64,000 nucleotides of DNA from Prevotella sp. (lineage in GTDB: Bacteria > Bacteroidota > Bacteroidia > Bacteroidales > Bacteroidaceae), in assembly GCA_017470055.1 (NCBI GenBank), contig JAFUFD010000004.1, forward strand, positions 1 to 64,000, read 5' to 3'. The translations under genes and the position numbers were made by a program. Below the pieces are notes generated by a model, which saw nothing but the letters and a program-made list of their open reading frames with translations, ran no database searches and was not told the origin of the DNA. This document shows, one piece after another, positions 54,885 through 63,800 of this stretch; position 1 is the first letter of the stretch, and every line of letters begins with the position of its first letter.

Positions 54885-54926
54885 TGTTTGTTTGGAATAA
54901 ATTATTGTTGTTTGTTCTCTTCGGCG

Positions 54927-55184
54927 TTATGCTTCAGGAATGACAGATACCACGCTCTTGTCATGCTTTCCCTTGTGGAACTGTACTGTTCCGTCAACAA
55001 GAGCATAAAGAGTGTCGTCCTTACCCATACCTACATTGTTACCGGGGTTGTGCTTAGAGCCACGCTGGCGAACAATAATGTTGCCTGCAACAACCTTCTG
55101 GCCACCGAAAATCTTAATGCCGAGTCGCTGTGAGGCTGACTCACGGCCGTTCTTAGAACTACCTACACCTTTTTTATGTGCCAT
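54927..55184 (-). CDS. rpmA: 50S ribosomal protein L27
   Basis: 85 aa: [60 protein letters not shown]. Begins AHKK without the cleaved N-terminal extension of Firmicutes L27. 19 nt after rplU. Confidence 0.97.
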   Translation of the reverse strand: MAHKKGVGSSKNGRESASQRLGIKIFGGQKVVAGNIIVRQRGSKHNPGNNVGMGKDDTLYALVDGTVQFHKGKHDKSVVSVIPEA

Positions 55185-55203
55185 TTCTTGTTCCTCCTAC
55201 GTT

Positions 55204-55521
55204 TTAAGCAATTACTGATTTAACTTCTACCTGTGTGTACTGCTGGCGGTGACCATTCTTCTTGCGAGAGTCCTTACGACGCTTCATCTTGAAAACGATA
55301 ACCTTCTCACCCTTTACGAGGGGATTGACAACCTCACACACTACTTTTGCACCACTTACGGTAGGTGCGCCTACCTGTACTGAACCTTCATTGTCGACAA
55401 GCAGTACCTTGTCGAATTCAACAGTCTTACCAGCCTCCACGTCTTTCATGTGGTTAACGAAGAGTTTCTTACCCTCCTCGACCTTGAACTGCTGACCGTT
55501 AATTTCTACAATTGCGTACAT
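55204..55521 (-). CDS. rplU: 50S ribosomal protein L21
   Basis: 105 aa: [59 protein letters not shown] use the ATG at 55519-55521, the standard L21 N-terminus; a 23-codon extension upstream is leader. Two minus-strand promoters feed it (55609-55616 and 55749-55779). Confidence 0.96.
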   Translation of the reverse strand: MYAIVEINGQQFKVEEGKKLFVNHMKDVEAGKTVEFDKVLLVDNEGSVQVGAPTVSGAKVVCEVVNPLVKGEKVIVFKMKRRKDSRKKNGHRQQYTQVEVKSVIA

Positions 55522-55534
55522 TGTTTTTTGTTGT

Positions 55535-55690
55535 TTAAACGGGTTTCTCCGCATGGCGCATGGCTTTGTGCCACGACTTAACCGAGCCACAACGGACTAA
55601 ATCGGGCGCAAAGGTACGAAAAATAATTGAAACAACCAAGAAAATAGAGAGAAAAAACAAAGCGATGACCCTCACAGGCAATCGCTTCAT
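55535..55690 (-). CDS. Possible small membrane protein (51 aa) in the rplU leader
   Basis: [20 protein letters not shown] then a basic tail ending HAEKPV: one transmembrane helix. It lies in the transcript from the promoter at 55749-55779. A hairpin with a T-run (55661-55686) inside the frame argues against it being the main product, and the second rplU promoter overlaps its 3' part. Low confidence. Confidence 0.25.
   Translation of the reverse strand: MKRLPVRVIALFFLSIFLVVSIIFRTFAPDLVRCGSVKSWHKAMRHAEKPV
55609..55616 (-). promoter_or_regulatory. Proximal -7 box for rplU
   Basis: TACCTTTG on the minus strand with CTTG (one mismatch to TTTG) at 20-nt spacing (55637-55640). Leader to rplU about 80 nt. 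Confidence 0.5.
55651..55686 (-). terminator. Hairpin with T-run between the two rplU promoters
   Basis: On the minus strand AGCGAT (55681-55686) pairs with ATCGCT (55661-55666), followed by TTGTTTTTTC. RNA from the distal promoter would end here as a roughly 95-nt transcript, or read through into rplU. Confidence 0.5.
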
Positions 55691-55748
55691 ATCTTCAATA
55701 GGTATTAGTCCTTTTAAGGTAAAAAGATTGTTTTCAGGATAACTGATG

Positions 55749-55779
55749 CAAAAGTACAACATTTTTTAATATTGGCAAA
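55749..55779 (-). promoter_or_regulatory. Distal promoter TTTG-N19-TACTTTTG upstream of rplU
   Basis: TTTG at 55776-55779 and TACTTTTG at 55749-55756 on the minus strand. Confidence 0.6.
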
Positions 55780-55820
55780 ACTTTTTACCAATTATTTTTC
55801 AACAAAACGCTTGTGTCCCC

Positions 55821-55865
55821 GCACAATCCAAACAAATTTCATGAAATTTCATCAAAAGATTGTGC
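55821..55865 (-). terminator. Nested palindrome downstream of the DEAD-box helicase
   Basis: GCACAATC (55821-55828) / GATTGTGC (55858-55865) encloses the perfect 16-bp palindrome AAATTTCATGAAATTT (55834-55849), 12 nt after the helicase stop. A 3' stem of the operon is likely; there is no strong T-run. Confidence 0.5.
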
Positions 55866-55876
55866 AAACGATTGAG

Positions 55877-57151
55877 TTATACTGGTGGATTCTGCTTCTT
55901 GTTGCCTTTCTTTTTGGAATGATATCCGTGACCGTGATATCGCTTGCCACCTTTTTTCTTCCCTCCGCGTCCTCTTGTAGACTTGCGGGGTGCGGAAATC
56001 TGATAGGCAGGTCCGTCACCCAATTCCTGAGGTAATGGGTTCTTGGTGATATCTTTCTCCAGGAAACGCTCTATGTCTGAGAAATAGCGCATGTCGCTGT
56101 CAGAGACAAAAGTGATGGCAACACCGTCACGCTGTGCACGGGCGGTACGTCCAATACGATGTACGTAGTCCTCTGCATCATGGGGAACATCATAGTTGAT
56201 CACCATGAGGATATCGTCAATGTCAATGCCACGAGCCACGATGTCGGTTGCCACAAGTACGTCAACCTGTCCCGCCTTGAAGCGATACATCACGTCATCA
56301 CGCTCTTGCTGGGTAAGGTCGCTGTGCATCTGCGCACAGTTGATGTGCATCCGCTGTAACTCACGGGTAATATCCTTCACCTTGTCTTTCTTGCCAGAGA
56401 AGATAATGACTCGCTTCAGTTCTCCTGCCTTGAAGAGATGGCGAATGATGCCCAGTTTCTGTGGCTCATAACACAGGTATGCGGATTGTTGAATCTTTTC
56501 CGCAGGTTTGCTGACTGCGATTTTCACCTCTACAGGATTATATAATAAGGTACGCGCGAGTTGCTGTATCTTATCAGGCATTGTTGCGGAGAACATAATG
56601 GTCTGATGATTCTTTGGTAGTAACTTGGCGATCTGCAAGATATCATCAGAGAACCCCATGTCGAGCATACGGTCTGCCTCGTCAAGGACAAAGAAGGAAA
56701 GGCGGGAGAGGTCTACATGTCCCATTCGGATGTGCGACAGTAGTCGCCCAGGTGTCGCAATGATGACGTCTGCTCCCATCTTCAAGCCACGCATCTCCTG
56801 GTCAAATCGGCTACCGTCATTACCACCATATACCGCCACACTGGATATTCCATCGAGATAATAGCCAAAACCCTGCATTGCCTGATCTATTTGCTGGGCA
56901 AGTTCACGGGTTGGTGCCATGACGATACAGTTGACAGCGTCCTTAGGAAAACCGCCATCATCTAACATGCTCAGAATAGGCAGGAGGTAGGCGGCGGTTT
57001 TTCCTGTTCCTGTCTGTGCGACTCCAATAAGGTCGTATCCATCAAGTATCTCTGGAATACATTTCTCCTGGACAGGTGTCATCTCCTCGAAATGCATATC
57101 ATAGAGTGCATCCAGGATGTTGTCATTTAAATATGTCTCTTCAAAATTCAT
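55877..57151 (-). CDS. DEAD-box RNA helicase (RhlE-like)
   Basis: 424 aa. Motifs Q (MTPVQEKCIPEIL), I (AQTGTGKTAAYLLPIL), II (DEADRMLDMGF), III (SAT), VI (HRIGRTARAQ) are all present. The C-terminus is a basic Gly/Lys/His tail (TRGRGGKKKGGKRYHGHGYH) suited to RNA binding. Bacterial RhlE-type helicases act in ribosome assembly and mRNA turnover. Its ATG abuts the LptF/G-like gene. Confidence 0.92.
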   Translation of the reverse strand: MNFEETYLNDNILDALYDMHFEEMTPVQEKCIPEILDGYDLIGVAQTGTGKTAAYLLPILSMLDDGGFPKDAVNCIVMAPTRELAQQIDQAMQGFGYYLDGISSVAVYGGNDGSRFDQEMRGLKMGADVIIATPGRLLSHIRMGHVDLSRLSFFVLDEADRMLDMGFSDDILQIAKLLPKNHQTIMFSATMPDKIQQLARTLLYNPVEVKIAVSKPAEKIQQSAYLCYEPQKLGIIRHLFKAGELKRVIIFSGKKDKVKDITRELQRMHINCAQMHSDLTQQERDDVMYRFKAGQVDVLVATDIVARGIDIDDILMVINYDVPHDAEDYVHRIGRTARAQRDGVAITFVSDSDMRYFSDIERFLEKDITKNPLPQELGDGPAYQISAPRKSTRGRGGKKKGGKRYHGHGYHSKKKGNKKQNPPV

Positions 57152-58384
57152 TTAGTTCGGGGCTTGCCTATAACAGAAGTAGGCGATAATTGCATATAAT
57201 ATATTAGGTACCCATGCGGCAAGCATAGGAGGAGTGTCGGCATTGATGGCAAAGGTGGCGCTGATGGTTTGCAGAAGGATATAGGAGAAGGAGAGGGCAA
57301 GACCTATACCCAAATACATGCCCATTCCACCTTTACGCTTTCGAGACGACAAGGAGACTCCTATGATTGTCAGAATAAAAGACGCAAAGGAGGTGGCTAT
57401 CCGCTTATGGTACTCCACCTCGTATTGCACGACATTGCTGGAGCCTCGCTCCTGCTGCTTGGAGATATAGCGTAATAGTTCAGGAGAGGTGAATGTCTCC
57501 TGTTGTCCTTTCGAGAAAATCAAATCCATCGGCTCCATCTGGATTAGTGTGTCGATTTCTGAGCCACTGGTGATTTTCTCCCTCATACCTTTCAACTCAC
57601 GTATCTTATAACTGCGAGCCTTCCAGTGATAGCGGGAATCACTGATGGTGTCGTATTGGATAACGCTTGCGGTCATGTGGCTTACCAGTTTCTTCTTGTC
57701 AAACTTATACAAAGAGAAGCCATAGCCAGTCTTGCGAATATCATCGTATTGGGAGATATAGGCGACCGTACCACGGTCAACCATCAACTGGATATTCGTG
57801 GCGGTAGTGTTCTTCTTGTTGTTCTTATAAAGCGACTCGAAATCATGTCTGACCACCGTACCCTTTGGAATCACATAAGCACCAAGGTAAAAGTTCAAGA
57901 CGGCTATCAGTGCCGCTGATATTAAATAGGGGCGCAACAGTCGTTTGAAACTCATACCACAGGCAAGCATGGCGATAATCTCGGAATTACCTGCGAGTTT
58001 GGAGGTAAAGAAGATGACTGCTATAAACACGAACAGTGGAGAGAATAGATTGGCGAAATACGGCACGAAGTTCAAATAGTAATCAAAGACGATGGCACGT
58101 AATGGGGCATGATAGGTAGTGAACTTCGCAAGGTTCTCATTCACGTCAAAAACAATAGAAATGGAGATAATCAGGATGATGGAATAGATATAGGTACCAA
58201 TAAATTTCTTGATGATATACCAGTCCATCCGCTTGATGTATTTGAAAGGATTCAGGCGTTTCATCCAGGCAAGTCTCTCCCATGGCAACTGACGTCCCCA
58301 TTTGATGAGGGGGTGCAACAGCAGCAACAGTCGCAGCCAAAGTCGCTTTGCCTTTTTGAATATGTCGCTCAGCCTTTCTCTCAT
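57152..58384 (-). CDS. LptF/LptG-family (YjgP/YjgQ) LPS-export permease
   Basis: 410 aa. N-terminal membrane helices (KKFIGTYIYSIILIISISIV, VFIAVIFFTSKLAGNSEIIA), a periplasmic beta-rich middle domain (about 160-310), and C-terminal helices ending IAYFCYRQAPN. YjgP/YjgQ permeases form the membrane part of the LptBFG extractor. Which of LptF or LptG cannot be told here. Start overlaps tgt stop (ATGA). Confidence 0.88.
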   Translation of the reverse strand: MRERLSDIFKKAKRLWLRLLLLLHPLIKWGRQLPWERLAWMKRLNPFKYIKRMDWYIIKKFIGTYIYSIILIISISIVFDVNENLAKFTTYHAPLRAIVFDYYLNFVPYFANLFSPLFVFIAVIFFTSKLAGNSEIIAMLACGMSFKRLLRPYLISAALIAVLNFYLGAYVIPKGTVVRHDFESLYKNNKKNTTATNIQLMVDRGTVAYISQYDDIRKTGYGFSLYKFDKKKLVSHMTASVIQYDTISDSRYHWKARSYKIRELKGMREKITSGSEIDTLIQMEPMDLIFSKGQQETFTSPELLRYISKQQERGSSNVVQYEVEYHKRIATSFASFILTIIGVSLSSRKRKGGMGMYLGIGLALSFSYILLQTISATFAINADTPPMLAAWVPNILYAIIAYFCYRQAPN

Positions 58385-59508
58385 CTTCTACGTCCTAAGT
58401 CCTCTATCACGGAGCGCTTCCATTGCACAAAATCACCTTGCTCAATATGCTGTCGGGCATCCGTTACCAGTCGCAGATAGAAAGCGAGGTTATGGATGGA
58501 GGCAATCTGCATGGCGAGCAGTTCCTGTGCCTTGAACAGGTGGTGGAGGTATGCCTTGGAATGGATACGGTCAATAGCACACCCGTCTGGGTCAATCGGG
58601 GAGAAGTCGTCCTCCCATTTCTTGTTACGCATATTCATCGTCCCTTGATAGGTGAACAGCATCGCATTTCTGCCGTTGCGGGTAGGCATCACACAGTCAA
58701 ACATATCCACACCACGCTCAATAGCCTCCAGTATGTTCTGCGGAGTACCCACTCCCATTAGATAACGGGGCTTGTCTTTCGGCAATATCTCGTTGACCAC
58801 TTCTATCATCTCATACATCACCTCCGTGGGCTCTCCTACGGCAAGTCCACCGATGGCATTACCATCAGCCCCCTTGTCTGCGACGAATTTCGCAGCCTCT
58901 TGACGGAGGTCTTTGAAGGTACATCCTTGTACGATAGGAAACAGGCTCTGCTTATATCCGTAAAGAGGCTCTGTCTCATTGAAGCGCTTGATGCAACGGT
59001 CGAGCCAGCGTTGGGTGAGTCCTAACGACTTCTTGGCATACTGGTAGTCGCTCTGTCCTGGAGGGCACTCGTCAAGTGCCATCATGATATCAGCGCCTAT
59101 GATCCTTTCCGTGTCCATCACATTCTCAGGAGTAAAGATGTGTCGTGAACCATCAATATGGCTCTGGAATTCACATCCCTCCTCACGAAGTTTGCGAATA
59201 CCTGTCAAAGAGAATACTTGAAAGCCGCCAGAGTCAGTGAGGATAGGGCGATCCCATGTGTTGAACTGATGCAAGCCACCTGCCTTGCGGAGAATATCCA
59301 GACCAGGACGAAGATACAGATGATAGGTATTGCCTAAGATGATTTGTGCCTTCACCTGTTCACGCAGTTCAGAGAAATGAACCCCTTTCACACTGCCTGC
59401 TGTTCCCACAGGCATGAAAATAGGAGTCTTTATTTGTCCGTGATCTGTGGTGATGATTCCTGTACGTGCATCACTCGCCGAATCAGTATGTTGTAACTCA
59501 AAAGTCAT
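58381..59508 (-). CDS. tgt: Queuine tRNA-ribosyltransferase
   Basis: 375 aa; exchanges G34 for preQ1 in GUN-anticodon tRNAs. FMPVGTAGSVKGVHFSELRE, LTDSGGFQVFSLTGIRKLRE (catalytic Asp), GGLAVGEPTEVM and RYLMGVGTPQNILE are diagnostic. The usual C-x-C-x2-C zinc motif near the C-terminus is not seen; the segment reads SPIDPDGCAIDRIHSKAYLH instead, with a single Cys. I believe this is common in Bacteroidetes. Overlaps lon by ATGA. Confidence 0.95.
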   Translation of the reverse strand: MTFELQHTDSASDARTGIITTDHGQIKTPIFMPVGTAGSVKGVHFSELREQVKAQIILGNTYHLYLRPGLDILRKAGGLHQFNTWDRPILTDSGGFQVFSLTGIRKLREEGCEFQSHIDGSRHIFTPENVMDTERIIGADIMMALDECPPGQSDYQYAKKSLGLTQRWLDRCIKRFNETEPLYGYKQSLFPIVQGCTFKDLRQEAAKFVADKGADGNAIGGLAVGEPTEVMYEMIEVVNEILPKDKPRYLMGVGTPQNILEAIERGVDMFDCVMPTRNGRNAMLFTYQGTMNMRNKKWEDDFSPIDPDGCAIDRIHSKAYLHHLFKAQELLAMQIASIHNLAFYLRLVTDARQHIEQGDFVQWKRSVIEDLGRRR

Positions 59509-61970
59509 TTCTCTTTTTTCTCCTCTTCGATTTCAAATTTCAGGGGATTACTTACTATCTCATCGGTCAGGGCAAAGTCCCATACATCCTGTACATTCTC
59601 CACATAATGGAACTCAACCCCCTTCAGATACATCTCCGGAATCTCGTCAATGTCTTTCTTGTTGTCACGACACATGACGATATCTGTGATACCAGCACGT
59701 TTCGCAGCAAGAATCTTCTCCTTGATTCCGCCTACGGGCAGGACCTTGCCACGAAGGGTGATCTCACCAGTCATCGCCGTATTCTTACGTACTTTCCTTT
59801 GGGTGAGTGCCGAGGCGATAGAGGTGGCAATCGTGATACCTGCGGAGGGACCGTCTTTCGGTGTCGCACCTTCTGGCACATGGATGTGGATATTCCAATT
59901 GTCAAAGATACGATAGTCTATCTTCAGTTTGTCTGCATGTGCTTTCACATACTCCAGGGCAAGAATAGCACTCTCTTTCATGACATCTCCCAGATTACCA
60001 GTCAGAGTCAGTTTGGATCCTTTTCCCTTAGAGAGGGATGTCTCGATGAAAAGGATCTCTCCACCCACGCTGGTCCAGGCAAGTCCCGTCACTACACCCG
60101 CATAGTTGTTTCCCTGATAGATATCTCGGTAGAAAGGCGGTTTACCCATCAGTCCCTCGAGTTCTGTCGGCGTAATCTTCAGGAAGGGAAGTTCTCCGTC
60201 TTTTGCTTTTTGGAAAGCGAGTTTGCGCAAAGCCTTGTTAATCTGTTTCTCCAACTGGCGCACACCGCTCTCACGAGTATATTGCTCAATAATCTTCTCA
60301 ATGGCAGCCTTACTAAAGGTCAGTCCTTTGTCTGTAAGTCCTGTGTTCTCTTTCTCCTTGGGAATCAGGTGCCGCTTGGCTATCTCATATTTCTCCTCTG
60401 TGATATAGCCACTCACCTCAATGATCTCCATACGGTCGAGTAGGGGCTTGGGAATAGTACCGAGGTTATTCGCTGTAGCGATAAAGAGGACTTTCGACAG
60501 GTCGTAGTCCACATCGAGGTAATTATCATGGAAAGCGTTGTTTTGCTCTGGGTCTAACACTTCCAGCATGGCAGACGCAGGGTCACCGTTATGGGTGTTC
60601 TGTGTCACCTTGTCTATCTCGTCAAGGATGAAAACGGGATTGCTGGACCCAGCCTTCTGGATACTCTTAATGATACGCCCCGGCATGGCACCGATATAGG
60701 TGCGACGGTGTCCACGGATTTCCGCCTCATCATGTAGGCCACCTAATGAGACACGAACGTATTTGCGGTTCAGGGCGTCGGCTATCGACTTGCCCAAACT
60801 TGTCTTTCCAACTCCTGGAGGACCATAAAGGCAAAGGATGGGGGATTTCAGGTCACCACGCAATGATAGCACAGCGATATATTCGAGGATTCGCTCCTTC
60901 ACTTTCTCCATCCCATAATGGTCGCGGTCCAATATTTTCTGTGCTCGGTCCAGTCGCAGATCATCCTCTGTACACTCATTCCACGGTAAAGAGACCAGTG
61001 TTTGCAGATAAGTCAACTGGATATTAAAGTCAGGACTTTGCGGATTCAGTTGGTCGAGTTTGTCAATCTCCTTGTTGAAGATACGCTCAACATCCTCTGT
61101 CCATTTCTTGTCTTTTGCCTTCTCCAATAGGTCTTTCTTCTCAGGCGAACTCTCATTGCCCATCTCCGCCTGCAGGTTCTTGATCTGCTGTTGGAGGAAG
61201 TAGTTACGCTGTTGCTCGTCAATGTCGTCACGTGTCTTGTTGCGGATGTCGAGTTTCAGTGTCTGTAACTCAATCTCACGGTTTACAATCTTCAACGTGT
61301 TAAACAGACGCTCTTTGATAGAGGACATCAGCAGTAGCCTCATCTTCTCCTTTACAGAGAAAGGTAAGTTGGAGCAGATGAAGTTCAAGGCCATAATATT
61401 GTTGTCTACATTCTTGATGGCAAAAGCGGCCTCTTCTGGAATCTCATCACTCAACTTGATATATTCTGCTGTTTGGTTACGCAAGTCCTCAATAGCAGTA
61501 TAGAACTCTGTATCATGCTTGTCTGGCTCAATTTCAGGAGCCATTTCCACATGTCCTATCAGATAAGGCTTGTATTTTTGCAACTCCAGCAGTCTGATGC
61601 GTCCCAGTCCTTGAATAATAGCCGTGATATTACCGTTGGGCAAAGTCAGCAGTTTCAGCACCTTGGCATAGACACCCATATCATAGAGGTCTGCCCGAAT
61701 AGGCTGCTCCGTCTCCGGATCCCGCTGGCAAAAGACACCAATCAAGGCGTCGTTCTTCTCTGCCATTCGCACTACTTTCATGCTTGTCTCACGCCCTATC
61801 AATATAGGTGTTATTACACCAGGAAACAGGACTATATTACGTACAGAAAGTATGGGAAGGACATCGGGGATCTCCACACTATTGAGGTCGCTATATTCAC
61901 CTTCTACATCGGCGATCATCGAGAACGACCTGTTCTTATTATCCATATACATTGTTATCGTTTCTTCCAT
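59505..61970 (-). CDS. lon: ATP-dependent protease La (Lon)
   Basis: About 821 aa. N-terminal LON domain ([20 protein letters not shown]), coiled linker, AAA+ module ([29 protein letters not shown]) and Ser-Lys protease domain ([12 protein letters not shown] with the Ser, [14 protein letters not shown] with the Lys). Start uncertain: ATG codons at 61970, 61952 and 61946 all fit; the longer frame to 62021 is excluded by the -7 box at 61980-61987. First gene of the lon-tgt-permease-helicase operon. Confidence 0.95.
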   Translation of the reverse strand: MEETITMYMDNKNRSFSMIADVEGEYSDLNSVEIPDVLPILSVRNIVLFPGVITPILIGRETSMKVVRMAEKNDALIGVFCQRDPETEQPIRADLYDMGVYAKVLKLLTLPNGNITAIIQGLGRIRLLELQKYKPYLIGHVEMAPEIEPDKHDTEFYTAIEDLRNQTAEYIKLSDEIPEEAAFAIKNVDNNIMALNFICSNLPFSVKEKMRLLLMSSIKERLFNTLKIVNREIELQTLKLDIRNKTRDDIDEQQRNYFLQQQIKNLQAEMGNESSPEKKDLLEKAKDKKWTEDVERIFNKEIDKLDQLNPQSPDFNIQLTYLQTLVSLPWNECTEDDLRLDRAQKILDRDHYGMEKVKERILEYIAVLSLRGDLKSPILCLYGPPGVGKTSLGKSIADALNRKYVRVSLGGLHDEAEIRGHRRTYIGAMPGRIIKSIQKAGSSNPVFILDEIDKVTQNTHNGDPASAMLEVLDPEQNNAFHDNYLDVDYDLSKVLFIATANNLGTIPKPLLDRMEIIEVSGYITEEKYEIAKRHLIPKEKENTGLTDKGLTFSKAAIEKIIEQYTRESGVRQLEKQINKALRKLAFQKAKDGELPFLKITPTELEGLMGKPPFYRDIYQGNNYAGVVTGLAWTSVGGEILFIETSLSKGKGSKLTLTGNLGDVMKESAILALEYVKAHADKLKIDYRIFDNWNIHIHVPEGATPKDGPSAGITIATSIASALTQRKVRKNTAMTGEITLRGKVLPVGGIKEKILAAKRAGITDIVMCRDNKKDIDEIPEMYLKGVEFHYVENVQDVWDFALTDEIVSNPLKFEIEEEKKEK

Positions 61971-61979
61971 AATAGGGTG

Positions 61980-61987
61980 CAAAGGTA
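61980..61987 (-). promoter_or_regulatory. -7 promoter box for lon
   Basis: TACCTTTG on the minus strand, ending 10 nt before the first candidate ATG. Confidence 0.5.
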
Positions 61988-62030
61988 CAAAATTAATTCC
62001 ATTTATATTTTCATTCCGCAAAATTCTTTG

Positions 62031-62038
62031 TACCTTTG
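62031..62038 (+). promoter_or_regulatory. Plus-strand -7 box antisense to the FHA gene
   Basis: TACCTTTG on the plus strand pointing into the 3' end of the minus-strand FHA gene. No -33 match; could make an antisense RNA or be chance. Confidence 0.2.
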
Positions 62039-62061
62039 CGAATAATTAACATAAAAGTATG

Positions 62062-62589
62062 TTATGTGTGAAGAATAATACTGGTGGCACCTAAGGTGAA
62101 TAATGTACCGTCCTCTATGATGCGCTTTTCACGAGGCTTCAGTTCTACATTGTCAACGAATGTGCCAGTATTGCTGTTATTGTCACTGAGGGTATAACAA
62201 AGTTCCCCACGTTTATTTAGACTTACGTTTATAGTACAGTGATTCAAGTCGACACTGGGGTCAACAGTCTCAAAAGGTGTATTAATGGGATTTCCTTTCT
62301 GATATCGCCCAATAACATTATCACCCATGTGAAGAGGAATCTCTTGCTTGAAATGAAAGACATTCTCGATGACGATAATACTACCACATTCTGTATCCAG
62401 ATTGGAGAACTGGGTATTGGCAAGTTCGTTCTCTTTCTTTTGAGTCTCCCTTAACTTCGATACACCGATACGAATGCCAAATTGCTTGCCACACTCAGCA
62501 CACTGGAAAACCAAAGACTGTCCCGCTTCGTATTTTGTTTCGTCAAACGTGATGTAAGTATCACATTTAGGGCATCTTACACGCTTCAT
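62062..62589 (-). CDS. FHA-domain protein with N-terminal zinc ribbon
   Basis: 175 aa. N-terminal CPKCDTYITF ... FQCAECGKQFG four-Cys ribbon, then an FHA fold: MGDNVIGRYQKG, DLNHCTINVSLNKRGELCYT, LSDNNSNTGTFVDNVELKPR. FHA domains bind phosphothreonine; the expected core Arg and Ser/Asn positions (GR, NSNTG) are visible. The ATG overlaps the stop of the SPOR gene, so the two are cotranscribed. Confidence 0.88.
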   Translation of the reverse strand: MKRVRCPKCDTYITFDETKYEAGQSLVFQCAECGKQFGIRIGVSKLRETQKKENELANTQFSNLDTECGSIIVIENVFHFKQEIPLHMGDNVIGRYQKGNPINTPFETVDPSVDLNHCTINVSLNKRGELCYTLSDNNSNTGTFVDNVELKPREKRIIEDGTLFTLGATSIILHT

Positions 62590-63650
62590 CCTTCAGCCTT
62601 TCTTTTGTATACCCACGCCTCTTCAAAGTTTTCTTCGAAACGAAGGTTATGCAACTCAACATAGGCGGCACTCTCAGACTTGAAGTGACCATAGACAACC
62701 CGTATGACGTTGTTGTGGATATTTATCTCTGTGTCATTGAATCCTCTGTTACGCATGATACGGACAAATTCTTCCGCATTCGCACGCTTCACCTGGCTTG
62801 CCAACACAATACAATAGGGTTTCTCTTCCACAGGAGGCACTAACTCTCTTTGCTTGACAGAATCCGCCTTTACCTCCACCTTTGCCTCTGTGTTCTGCAA
62901 AGGTTCTGCTTTTACCACAGGAGTAGCGGGAGCCATGTTGGAGTCTTTAGGCATGAGTTTATAGATGATATTATTCTGTAATGCACTCATTGTCTGTGAC
63001 CCTAAGTTACTATTAGCCACAGGTGTCGTCAATAAGAAGAAAAGGGCAATAGCGGCGGCGATGGCGACGGCATTACGAATCCATGACATCCTGATGTGGA
63101 CGGCATGCTCCTCCTCTTCGTCAAGCAGTTCTATTAATGGCAATTGTGTCGTTTCCGCTTCCTCAACAATATCAGTAGATTCTTGAACTTCCTCTGCTAC
63201 TGGCTTTGGTTGATAAGTAGAGGACAGGGGCTTCAGAAGACTGAACTCATAAGAGCCAAGTCCATAGAGCGAGGGGGTTAACAATCCTGACTCCTGTGGC
63301 TCGAAATAGTAATTCCCTTCGTCATTAGAAGTCAGTGTGCCAATACCTTCCAGATGATAGACCTCATCATGCAGCACCTGTCGCCTGATCTCTTCGACCT
63401 CTTGCTCTATCCGAAGCAAGGCTTCTGGATAACTGATATCGTAGGTCTCCGCATACGATTGGGCTAACAAGGAGTCGTTCATCTTTAATTGTGGATTGAA
63501 CCCGATAGTACGAATAGGAGGCAGGAACATGCCGTCTGCCTCGTCAACGCGGGCAGGAACATAATGTGCGACAAAGCCTCCGAAGTCAGGCACTATCACA
63601 CAATCATTGCTCAAAAGGAGCACCTCCAGATGTCTCGCTAATTCAATCAC
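62586..63650 (-). CDS. HU-CCDC81-like and SPOR domain membrane protein
   Basis: 354 aa from a GTG start (63648-63650). Residues 1-60 (IELARHLEVLLLSNDCVIVP, DFGGFVAHYVPARV) and 65-130 match the paired HU-CCDC81 domains of Bacteroidetes SPOR proteins. A transmembrane helix lies near 190-210 (NAVAIAAAIALFFLLTTPV) and a SPOR domain at about 275-354 (YCIVLASQVKRANAEEFVRI). SPOR domains bind denuded septal peptidoglycan. The promoter at 63656-63687 ends only 5 nt before the GTG, so the mRNA is nearly leaderless. Confidence 0.87.
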   Translation of the reverse strand: MIELARHLEVLLLSNDCVIVPDFGGFVAHYVPARVDEADGMFLPPIRTIGFNPQLKMNDSLLAQSYAETYDISYPEALLRIEQEVEEIRRQVLHDEVYHLEGIGTLTSNDEGNYYFEPQESGLLTPSLYGLGSYEFSLLKPLSSTYQPKPVAEEVQESTDIVEEAETTQLPLIELLDEEEEHAVHIRMSWIRNAVAIAAAIALFFLLTTPVANSNLGSQTMSALQNNIIYKLMPKDSNMAPATPVVKAEPLQNTEAKVEVKADSVKQRELVPPVEEKPYCIVLASQVKRANAEEFVRIMRNRGFNDTEINIHNNVIRVVYGHFKSESAAYVELHNLRFEENFEEAWVYKRKAEG

Positions 63651-63655
63651 GACTG

Positions 63656-63687
63656 CAAAAATAGATATTTTTTATGAATTGCGCAAA
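63656..63687 (-). promoter_or_regulatory. Promoter TTTG-N20-TATTTTTG for the SPOR/FHA pair
   Basis: TTTG (63684-63687) and TATTTTTG (63656-63663) on the minus strand, exact spacing. Confidence 0.65.
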
Positions 63688-63722
63688 TAAAATGAAATGA
63701 AAGTGATAAAAAAGGTAAAGTT

Positions 63723-63754
63723 TTTGTATATCAGGCTTTTATTTATTACTTTTG
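63723..63754 (+). promoter_or_regulatory. Promoter TTTG-N20-TACTTTTG for the nitrilase-family gene
   Basis: TTTG at 63723-63726 and TACTTTTG at 63747-63754; AAAGGAG lies further down at 63771-63777. Confidence 0.65.
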
Positions 63755-63800
63755 CAAGCAACAATTAAAAAAAGGAGCAGACAATTGCTGAATTGAAAAT

